Positions 1-5,643 of a DNA stretch of 5,643 nucleotides are shown piece after piece. Position 1 is the stretch's first letter. Each line of letters starts with the position of its first letter. The stretch comes from an uncultured Pseudomonadota bacterium (GTDB lineage Bacteria > Pseudomonadota > Alphaproteobacteria > RUG11792), in the NCBI GenBank assembly GCA_902796745.1, contig CADBQC010000142.1, positions 1 to 5,643 of the forward strand, read 5' to 3'. The translations under genes and the position numbers were made by a program. The notes under the pieces were generated by a model, which did no database searches, had not been told where the DNA came from, and saw nothing but the letters and a program-made list of their open reading frames with translations.

Positions 1-163
1 AAGGTACAGGATAATCGCGGCCTCTCTTTCTTTGTCTGTATATCTTATTCTCGAATCTTGTTCACACATCGTACAAAGACTTTCCGGGCACTTATACCGT
101 TGTTTTTTCCTTACAATGCCTGACTTTACCCACAACATGCCCACAATACTTACACTTTTCCAT
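1..163 (-). pseudogene. IS1-like transposase N-terminus, frameshifted and cut by the window edge
   Basis: On the minus strand an ATG at 163-161 opens MEKCKYCGHVV, with the CxxC pair expected at the start of an InsA-type zinc ribbon. That frame soon stops. Near the CCC run at 129-131 the coding signal moves by one base into a frame reading VKSGIVRKKQRYKC and then, after a poorly matching stretch, RIRYTDKEREAAIILYL up to the window edge. Removing one G from the minus-strand GGG joins the two parts as CKYCGHVV-VKSGIV, the usual order in IS1-family N-terminal proteins: CxxC, VKxGxxRxKQRYxC, then a helix-turn-helix start containing KExxAAIxLYL. The second cysteine pair is not clean (CPESLCTMC), so there may be further indels. 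A continuous frame from an ATG at 198 avoids the stop but loses the first CxxC pair. The zinc-ribbon assignment is fairly secure; the exact IS family is from memory of motif style. The rest of the element lies left of the window. Confidence 0.6.
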
Positions 164-413
164 CTCTTGTCCATCCAACTGGATTCTCTTATTGACATGA
201 TGTGCAATCCCAAGCGAAGAGCATATCAATTTTGCATAAATAGATATCGGATCACCATTCATTGAATGAAGGCTGCTGGACCTGAGGTTTTATCTGGACA
301 CAAACAGCAGGAAAATGTGGGTGTGTAAGAAAACAATCTCATATATAGACCGACGTTAATGGGGCGAAAGCTTTCTAAGTAGTGACATGAAAAAACTAAA
401 TTTTAAATTAAGT
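164..413. other. Non-coding spacer, no gene recognised
   Basis: Only short shadow frames occur here and none resembles a protein. The part near 164-300 would be the 5' flank of the transposase remnant, so one end of that insertion sequence may lie here. I could not define a terminal inverted repeat or a target duplication, because the other end of the element is outside the window. The stretch at about 387-411 is almost pure A/T (it includes AAATTTTAAATT) and lies beyond the hairpin on the minus strand, where it reads as a U-rich tail ending in a run of six T. Confidence 0.5.
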
Positions 414-445
414 GGCACCCAGTGCCTCCGGAGAGGCAGAGTGCC
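414..445 (-). terminator. Likely terminator hairpin of the minus-strand exported-protein gene
   Basis: GGCAC (414-418) pairs with GTGCC (441-445), and GCCTC (424-428) pairs with GAGGC (433-437), separated by a small internal loop (CCAGT against AGA). On the minus-strand transcript the inner stem is closed by C-UCCG-G, a member of the very stable UNCG tetraloop class. The hairpin lies about 33 bases past the stop codon at 478-480 and is followed by an A/U-rich tail that includes a run of six U about 18-30 bases later. That spacing is too long for a textbook intrinsic terminator, so the stem could instead protect the 3' end or belong to the end of a mobile element. Confidence 0.4.
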
Positions 446-477
446 CTACTTTCTTATCTCATTGTTCATATCCCGCC

Positions 478-1508
478 TTACTGGTATGCATACATCAAAT
501 TTTGCCACTGTTCTTTAGTAGGTAATTTGACGAAATCGAACGTTTTTGTCAGCCGATCCAGTACCAAGCTACCATACTGTTTTATGTCGTCATTTACTGT
601 ATTGTATTGCTTAAATTCACTTATTCTCTCCCAGTTACCTGATAAGTAACATTGTTCATCTTGTATTTTAGTCAATTTATAACGCTCAAGCCATGTACTG
701 AATCCGGTAACATATAGGTTATGTTTGTAACAAGCCAATTTTATTCTGTAACAATTAACTGTCATTGGATTTTGTTTAGTCGCAAAATAGTAAGGTGCGT
801 GAAATTTAATCAATTGCCGATCCTTGTCACTCCCAGATTTATTCGCCATAGGAATTAGGTTAATCATAGATCGATCTTCATTATACCGCAATTTGCTCTC
901 TCTAAAAGAATGCAAAGATTTATTCAACTTAAGAGCATTCACATACTTCTGTATGTCCGCAACAGCTTGTTCTAGGATTTTCTTGAGTGATAATGTCCGT
1001 CTTTTCTTATAATACTTCACTATCTTTACAAGCTTATTTTTTAATACTCCCTTTACATCCGATGCATATTCGCAATACTTATCCGGTTCTTCAGGAAGAT
1101 TGTTTCCATTAATAGTTTCGTGAACATAGTTATACAAAATAACTGCATTCCAGTTTTTTCGTTCATACAATTCTGGACATGTGTTCTCAAATGTTATGAT
1201 ATCATCAGCTACTTTACGCTCAAACTCATTCTTATCAGCAACACAATCGCCTATGGCATTCCCGATTACTCTGGTTCTGGAGTCCTTATAATAGTTATCA
1301 AGAATCCAGAAATGCTCATTATGGTTATCGAGGTGTGGAATGACAGACTCTCTGAAGCTACAAGCTCTATCCCAATATATCTGATTTAACTCACTCCTAA
1401 AATCATATATGCTTTCTCTCGCTATAACATTGTTCGAAGTAGAAGCAAATATAGCTATAATATTAACTAAGTATACCCTCCACCGAATAAATACTTTTTA
1501 TTTAACAT
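478..1508 (-). pseudogene. Unrecognised, apparently exported protein; frameshifted near its start
   Basis: I do not recognise the family. The main frame is open from 1497 down to the TAA at 480-478, but it has no ATG, GTG or TTG until a TTG at 1170 that would give a 230-residue product. An ATG at 1508-1506, with AAGGA at 1523-1519 ten bases upstream, reads MLNKKYLFGGGYT and stops at TAG (1469-1467). A one-base shift at 1470 continues it into the main frame as LVNIIAIFASTSNNVIA. The joined N-terminus has two lysines, a hydrophobic stretch and small residues, which fits a Sec signal peptide; the repaired protein would be about 343 residues. The body is polar and rich in Lys, Tyr and Asn, with a basic segment (KIVKYYKKRRTLSLKK) and scattered cysteines; I see no catalytic motif or further membrane helix. 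No slippery heptamer is visible, so a mutation or a sequencing error is more likely than programmed frameshifting. The C-terminal 230 residues could still be made from the TTG at 1170. Confidence 0.6.
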
Positions 1509-1518
1509 TACTTATATA

Positions 1519-1523
1519 TCCTT
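1519..1523 (-). promoter_or_regulatory. Ribosome binding site that supports the ATG at 1508
   Basis: AAGGA on the minus strand lies ten bases before the ATG at 1508-1506. It is the main reason for placing the original start of the broken exported-protein gene there rather than at the TTG at 1170. Confidence 0.45.
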
Positions 1524-1551
1524 TCTAAAAACCTAACATCAAACCATTCTA

Positions 1552-1579
1552 TTAATAGAGACAACATAGTTTTTATGAA
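1552..1579 (-). promoter_or_regulatory. Possible promoter of the minus-strand exported-protein gene
   Basis: On the minus strand TTCATA (1579-1574) and TATTAA (1557-1552) are 16 bases apart and resemble -35 and -10 boxes. A transcript from here would start about 35-40 bases before the ATG at 1508. The surroundings are very A/T rich, so such matches arise easily by chance. Confidence 0.22.
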
Positions 1580-1583
1580 TATT

Positions 1584-1710
1584 CCCGCCTGTCAAGGTCA
1601 GCGCCAGAAGATCAGCGACCTAAGGGCGCTGAGCGTATGCGTACCTTGACAGGCTTAGGGGCGCGATGTGGTAAAATTAAAGACGTACCGCATCGCGCCC
1701 ATACTCAGCG
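1584..1710. repeat. GC-rich island of nested inverted repeats
   Basis: This stretch is about 57% GC (74 of 130 bases at 1581-1710) between flanks of 25% and 35%. It contains a perfect 12-bp inverted repeat, GCCTGTCAAGGT at 1587-1598 with ACCTTGACAGGC at 1643-1654. Inside it, directly stacked on the 5' side, are CAGCGCC at 1599-1605 and GGCGCTG at 1625-1631. A separate 15-bp hairpin follows, 1659-1673 with 1686-1700, including one G-U pair and a 12-base A-rich loop. CTCAGCG at 1704-1710 can also pair with CGCTGAG at 1627-1633, which would exclude the first hairpin. No long open frame or poly-T tail is present. It may be a palindromic intergenic repeat or MITE-like insertion, a structured RNA, or a leader of the downstream permease gene. 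The base pairing is seen directly; the role is unknown. Confidence 0.75.
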
Positions 1711-1727
1711 TTATTTGAAAAATTAAA

Positions 1728-1754
1728 TTGGCGGTACTGCTTCTGTAGTATACT
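1728..1754 (+). promoter_or_regulatory. Possible promoter of the permease-ftsK pair
   Basis: TTGGCG (1728-1733) and TATACT (1749-1754) resemble -35 and -10 boxes with a 15-base spacer, shorter than the usual 17. Transcription would begin near 1761, only about 14 bases before the TTG at 1775. This would place the GC-rich island upstream of the promoter rather than in the leader RNA. The -10 box is part of the palindrome AGTATACT. Confidence 0.3.
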
Positions 1755-1774
1755 GGCAGAGTTGCAATGTTACT

Positions 1775-2908
1775 TTGCGTGAATTTGTGATATTTAACGG
1801 AGTTGGTGCATTAGTACGCAAGGAGCTACTGGATTTGTTAAAGGATCCAAAAAGTTCTTTTGCGATATTTTTTCCGATATTTTTATTTCTTGTTGTGTTC
1901 GTCCTGGCATCGAATAAAGATGTCGAAAACTCAAGTGTGGTGATTTTTAATCAAGATCGCGGAACACACAGCATTAACCTGCTGGATGATGTAGTAAACA
2001 CGAATATCTTTAAAGAAGCCATATACGTACAATCTGAAAGGGAATTGCAAAAGCATATCAATACCGAAAAGGCCTTTATAGGAATTACAATCCCGGAACA
2101 TTTTTCGAAAAACATCGATTTGAAGAGGAGAACCGACATACTAGTTGTAACCGATGGGCGCCGAACTAATGCTGCCACAATTGTTTATAGCTATCTTTCG
2201 CAAATTTTAGCGAAGTATCAATCAAAAATTTCAGGTAGTGCGATGACGAATATACCAACGGTTTCTATTCGAACTTGGTATAATCCAAATAAAAATCAGA
2301 ACTGGTTTTCAATAACTAATCTCGTTTGTATGATTATAATTAGTCAAGCCATTACGCTTACTGCGTTGGCTATTGCTCGCGAAAAAGAACAAGGAACATT
2401 TGATCAGCTTCTGGTTTCTCCAATAAAACCTTTGGGCATGCTCATCGGGAAAACAACACCTAGCATAATTATCAGCCTGTTTATGGGAGCGTGCGTTATG
2501 TTTCTTGGCAGTTGGATGTATGGCGTTCCGATACGTGGAAGCTTGTTTTTGATGGCTATCGCAATGATTGTGTATGTTATTTCTGTCGTCGGAATTGGTG
2601 TTTGTATCGCTGCGTTCGTGAATACCCAGCAACAAGCGATGTTAGGAACATTTGTTGTGCAAATGCCCATAGCATCACTATCCGGATTGATGTCGCCAGT
2701 GGAAAGCATTGAAAATCCACTAATGCAATTGTTTACAAAGGTCAATCCTATGGTTTACGGCAATAAGCTAGTGAAGGGAATAATGATAAAAGATATGACA
2801 TTTTTTGACGCTCTCCATAGCATTATTCCAATCATTCTGATAGGTGTATTTGTGATATCGCTTGCGTGCGTTGTCTTCTCTAAGAAGCACAGGATAAAGG
2901 TTTTTTAA
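1775..2908 (+). CDS. ABC-2 type transporter permease
   Basis: Inner-membrane subunit of an ABC exporter of the ABC-2 class (YhhJ/YbhR-like). The 377 residues are the usual length. The layout is typical: a cytoplasmic amphipathic start (GALVRKELLDLLKDPKS, 11-27), one membrane helix at about 28-46, a large extracytoplasmic domain at about 47-176 ending in the RxWYNPxxxxxWF motif (166-178), then a membrane block with helices near 179-200, 229-249, 256-282, 288-306 and 346-369. Between the second and third helices lies the family hallmark AREKEQGTFDQLLVSPIKP (201-219), thought to contact the ATPase. The substrate cannot be told from sequence. The start is uncertain: TTG at 1775 has no clear ribosome binding site, GTG at 1787 is an alternative, and no in-frame ATG exists upstream before the stop at 1724. 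No ATPase or HlyD-type gene is adjacent in the window. The stop overlaps the ftsK start. Confidence 0.9.
   Translation: MREFVIFNGVGALVRKELLDLLKDPKSSFAIFFPIFLFLVVFVLASNKDVENSSVVIFNQDRGTHSINLLDDVVNTNIFKEAIYVQSERELQKHINTEKAFIGITIPEHFSKNIDLKRRTDILVVTDGRRTNAATIVYSYLSQILAKYQSKISGSAMTNIPTVSIRTWYNPNKNQNWFSITNLVCMIIISQAITLTALAIAREKEQGTFDQLLVSPIKPLGMLIGKTTPSIIISLFMGACVMFLGSWMYGVPIRGSLFLMAIAMIVYVISVVGIGVCIAAFVNTQQQAMLGTFVVQMPIASLSGLMSPVESIENPLMQLFTKVNPMVYGNKLVKGIMIKDMTFFDALHSIIPIILIGVFVISLACVVFSKKHRIKVF
2896..2900 (+). promoter_or_regulatory. Ribosome binding site of ftsK inside the permease gene
   Basis: AAAGG lies seven bases before the ATG at 2908, inside the last codons of the permease gene. With the TAATG overlap it supports this start for FtsK and suggests coupled translation. 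Confidence 0.6.
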
Positions 2909-5139
2909 TGGCTACGCGAAAAAATCGAAATACGCGTCGAGTAGAACGAGAAAAAGCTATTGAAAACAAGCGTTTAAGAAATGGCATATTGGGCGTCTTT
3001 TTAATGCTGTTTGCGGTGATTTTTACGACGGCTCTGATTTACCATAATCCAAACGACAATACATTTTTGACCGTATCTCCATATCCTACTGAAAATATAT
3101 TGGGAACTTTTGGTGCACATTTATCCGAAATAGCACTTCAGTCTTTCGGATTACTTGCTCATTTCGTAGCTCTGCTGTGTTTTGTTTGGGGTATAAATTA
3201 TCTCAGTGGGAAAATCAGATATATACGGCATCGCGTTTTAACATTTTTGATTTTTGCCATATTGGGAGCTGTTGTTTTTAATGTGACATCAGCGTATTCC
3301 ACAATAGAAAAATTATTACACAGATTTTCTATGGACTTTTATGCAGGAGGATTTATTGGATATATTCTATCGAAATGGATTTTTATTGATATGTTGCATC
3401 AAGAAAATACAGCATGCCAGTGGGTGTATGCAACGTTATCGGTAATTTGGCTTTTAGTCGCAAAGCGTGCGTTGTTTGTTGAATTTGATGTAATATTTAA
3501 CAATATTCCGAAGTTAACTCGCAAACTGGCTCTCGTAATGCCGAATATTCCAAAACTAAAAAGAGCAAAAACTTCAGACAATATCGAGAAAAATAATGAT
3601 ACAAAATCTGACGAAGATCCCAACGAGACATCACACGATATACCGAAATTTAATTTCGAGAGTGGAGTATACACATTACCAAATGTTGAGCTTTTGGATA
3701 AGCACTCTGAGAAGGATTGGAAGCAAGATGAAGGCAAAATAAGTTTGATGTCTGCGGAGTTGTTGAATGTTTTGGAGGAGTTTGGAGTAAATGGAGAAAT
3801 ACTGAATGTTCGTCAAGGTCCAGTCGTGACGATGTTCGAATTTCGCCCAGCGCCTGGCATTAAGACTTCTCGGGTAATAAGTTTAAGTGATGATATAGCG
3901 CGTTCGATGAGTGCTATATCTGCAAGAATATCAACAATACCAGGGCAAAATGCGATAGGTATTGAGCTTCCGAACAAAAATCGCCATACGGTATACCTGA
4001 AGGAATTACTCCTATCAGATGAATTTAAACGGATGACATCTGGTATTCCGATAGTTTTAGGAAAAGATATAAGTGGAAATCCTGTGATGGCGGATCTTGC
4101 CAAAATGCCTCACCTTCTGGTTGCAGGAACTACAGGTTCTGGAAAATCCGTTTCAATAAACGATATGATTTTGTCGATTTTATTTAAGTTCACGCCACAA
4201 GATTGCAAATTGATAATGATTGATCCAAAAATGCTGGAATTATCGGTTTATGATGAAATTCCGCATTTACTGACGCCAGTCGTAACTGACCCGAAGAAGG
4301 CTGTGTTTGCACTGAAATGGGCAGTTGCGGAGATGGAAAATAGATATCGCCAAATGTCGCAATTGGGAGTGAGAAATATCGATGGTTTTAACAAAAAAAT
4401 CATCGAGTCGAAGGAAAACAGTGATTTGTTGGTGCGCAAAATACAAACCGGCTTTGACCAGGAGACCGGTCGTCCCATATTTGAAAATCAGCAATTGGAA
4501 TTTACCCCTTTGCCATATATCGTCATAATCGTTGACGAAATGGCTGATTTAATGTTGGTAGCTGGAAAGGATGTTGAAGCGGCAATACAGCGCTTGGCAC
4601 AAATGGCGCGTGCTGCCGGGATACACCTTATAATGGCGACGCAACGACCGTCAGTTGATGTCATAACCGGCACAATAAAGGCAAACTTTCCAACACGCAT
4701 TAGCTTCCAGGTGACATCGAAAATCGATAGCCGGACTATTCTAGGCGAGCAAGGTGCAGAGCAACTCTTGGGACAAGGTGATATGTTGTATATGTCAGGA
4801 GCTGGACGTATTTTGCGAGTACATGGACCTTTTGTTAAAGATAGCGAAGTTGAAAGGATAGTAAATTTCATAAAGGAGCAAGGCGAGCCGGATTATGTCG
4901 ATGTCGTTAGCGAGCAATTTAGCGAAGATGATGTTTCAGGAAATGATGATAGCGGTAGCGATGATATGTATAAAAAGGCTATCGAAATTGTTATGAATGA
5001 CAGAAAATGCTCAATAAGTTACCTGCAGAGGAAGCTTCAAATAGGCTATAACCGCGCAGCACGAATAGTCGAAGAAATGGAGCAGAAAGGTGTCCTCTCC
5101 GCTCCAAATCACACAGGCAAACGTGAAATTTTAATTTAA
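2908..5139 (+). CDS. ftsK: DNA translocase FtsK
   Basis: Septum-anchored, ATP-driven DNA pump that clears the chromosome from the closing division septum and, in well-studied species, activates XerCD recombination at dif. The 743 residues show the full layout. After a basic N-terminus come membrane helices at about 25-45, 77-99, 108-130 and two weaker ones near 146-186. A short charged linker follows at about 200-245, far shorter than in E. coli FtsK and close to the SpoIIIE-size form. The alpha/beta motor runs from about 250 to 660, with Walker A GTTGSGKS (407-414), Walker B IVIIVDEMADLM (538-549, D543/E544) and ATQRPSVDVITGTIKANFPTR (577-597). An acidic stretch (about 669-686) leads to the winged-helix gamma domain (687-743) with QRKLQIGYNRAARIVEEME, which in homologues reads KOPS sequences and contacts XerD. 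All key residues are present, so it should be functional. Its ATG overlaps the permease stop by one base and its stop overlaps that of the convergent gene. Confidence 0.97.
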   Translation: MATRKNRNTRRVEREKAIENKRLRNGILGVFLMLFAVIFTTALIYHNPNDNTFLTVSPYPTENILGTFGAHLSEIALQSFGLLAHFVALLCFVWGINYLSGKIRYIRHRVLTFLIFAILGAVVFNVTSAYSTIEKLLHRFSMDFYAGGFIGYILSKWIFIDMLHQENTACQWVYATLSVIWLLVAKRALFVEFDVIFNNIPKLTRKLALVMPNIPKLKRAKTSDNIEKNNDTKSDEDPNETSHDIPKFNFESGVYTLPNVELLDKHSEKDWKQDEGKISLMSAELLNVLEEFGVNGEILNVRQGPVVTMFEFRPAPGIKTSRVISLSDDIARSMSAISARISTIPGQNAIGIELPNKNRHTVYLKELLLSDEFKRMTSGIPIVLGKDISGNPVMADLAKMPHLLVAGTTGSGKSVSINDMILSILFKFTPQDCKLIMIDPKMLELSVYDEIPHLLTPVVTDPKKAVFALKWAVAEMENRYRQMSQLGVRNIDGFNKKIIESKENSDLLVRKIQTGFDQETGRPIFENQQLEFTPLPYIVIIVDEMADLMLVAGKDVEAAIQRLAQMARAAGIHLIMATQRPSVDVITGTIKANFPTRISFQVTSKIDSRTILGEQGAEQLLGQGDMLYMSGAGRILRVHGPFVKDSEVERIVNFIKEQGEPDYVDVVSEQFSEDDVSGNDDSGSDDMYKKAIEIVMNDRKCSISYLQRKLQIGYNRAARIVEEMEQKGVLSAPNHTGKREILI

Positions 5140-5643
5140 ATAAAAAATCTGCCATCTGCTGGAACTCCTTTGATATTTGCTATCATATCGTCAATTTTTT
5201 GAGCACCATCTTGATCGAATTCGCCTTGACTTGTTGCATGATATACGAATTCATAGTTTTCTATTCGTTCTTCTAGTATTTGTGGATTTTTGTTCATAAA
5301 AAGCTCTGGTGTTTGGGAGGGGAGGTAGCCTGCTTTAATGTTTCCACAGCCGCTTTGTATTGATAACGCCTGCTTGTCAATATTACCGCCAGATTTCGCA
5401 GCTTGTATTACTTTGCTTCTGATGTGAAACAGCTCTCCACTGCCCGCTGCGGATGCAAGAGCATTCATTGGCGGAATGAATATTGGATATTGATCAGTTA
5501 ATAGTTTTTTTCTGTCCAATTTAAGGGCATATAATTTGGACTTTTCATATTTTCCACTAATCGCAAATGCGCTTGCTCCCTGATCAAATAGAAAACCGCT
5601 AAAAAGCCCATCGCTAAAACAGAGCGACTTTCTATATGCAATT
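5136..5643 (-). CDS. Unrecognised protein, C-terminal part only
   Basis: An open frame enters from the right edge and ends at TAA (5138-5136), giving 168 visible residues. No ATG or GTG occurs in frame here. A TTG at 5519 could start a 127-residue product, but the frame stays open and protein-like upstream (for example GLFSGFLFDQGASAFAISG), so the real start is probably beyond 5643. I do not recognise the family. The visible part is soluble in character, with a Gly/Ser-rich stretch (ALASAAGSGELF), a segment SGCGNIKAGYLPSQTPE, and an acidic tail ending in GVPADGRFFI; no membrane helix or clear catalytic motif is seen. It converges on ftsK with the two stop codons overlapping (5136-5139), so no separate terminator lies between them. 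In many alphaproteobacteria lolA follows ftsK; that is not the case here. Confidence 0.7.
   Translation of the reverse strand, partial: IAYRKSLCFSDGLFSGFLFDQGASAFAISGKYEKSKLYALKLDRKKLLTDQYPIFIPPMNALASAAGSGELFHIRSKVIQAAKSGGNIDKQALSIQSGCGNIKAGYLPSQTPELFMNKNPQILEERIENYEFVYHATSQGEFDQDGAQKIDDMIANIKGVPADGRFFI

Noticed and set aside
32..265. Plus-strand open frame of 77 codons
   Set aside because: It is antisense to the transposase remnant, which has recognisable motifs on the minus strand; the plus-strand product resembles nothing.
422..649. Plus-strand open frame of 75 codons
   Set aside because: It lies mostly antisense to the minus-strand gene, has no ribosome binding site, and its start is inside the hairpin at 414-445.
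1467..1478. Programmed -1 ribosomal frameshifting at the junction of the two frames
   Set aside because: The sequence around the overlap has no slippery heptamer of the X XXY YYZ type and no clear downstream stem, so a mutation or sequencing error is simpler.
1659..1710. Rho-independent terminator formed by the 15-bp hairpin
   Set aside because: No run of T follows the stem on either strand, and no plus-strand gene ends just upstream.
1584..1710. CRISPR array or tRNA in the repeat-rich island
   Set aside because: The repeats are inverted rather than regularly spaced direct repeats, and no cloverleaf with a T-loop can be drawn.
5319..5326. GGGGAGGT, one base from a KOPS motif (GGGNAGGG) close to ftsK
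   Set aside because: A single near-match is expected by chance and it is only meaningful as a genome-wide strand bias.

Overview
The window looks like a piece of an AT-rich alphaproteobacterial chromosome, possibly from a host-associated lineage of the Holosporales/Rickettsiales kind. This is inferred from the style of the FtsK sequence, the low GC content of genes and spacers, non-ATG starts, and decayed mobile and accessory genes in the left third. Nothing in the window fixes the taxon.

Layout. Positions 1-163 (minus) hold the frameshifted start of a zinc-ribbon transposase of IS1 (InsA-like) type that runs off the left edge. Positions 164-413 hold no recognisable gene. A GC-rich hairpin at 414-445 is placed to terminate the next minus-strand gene. 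Positions 478-1508 (minus) hold an unrecognised gene that seems broken near its start. Its 330-codon body has no usable start upstream of a TTG at 1170, but a nearby ATG with a Shine-Dalgarno sequence opens a different frame, and a one-base shift near 1470 joins the two into a protein with a plausible signal peptide. Positions 1584-1710 form a GC-rich island (about 57% GC against 25-35% beside it) made almost entirely of inverted repeats, some mutually exclusive.

The right two thirds is conserved. An ABC-2 type transporter permease (1775-2908, plus) overlaps by one base the start of ftsK (2908-5139, plus), a complete DNA translocase with membrane, motor and gamma domains. The two are probably co-transcribed and translationally coupled. 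No ATPase partner for the permease is visible, because the DNA upstream is the repeat island and the broken gene. The ftsK stop overlaps the stop of a convergent minus-strand gene (5136 to beyond 5643) whose product I do not recognise and whose 5' end lies outside the window.

I see no tRNA, rRNA, CRISPR array or obvious defence system. The most interesting items are the structured GC-rich island and the frameshifted, apparently exported protein gene next to it.
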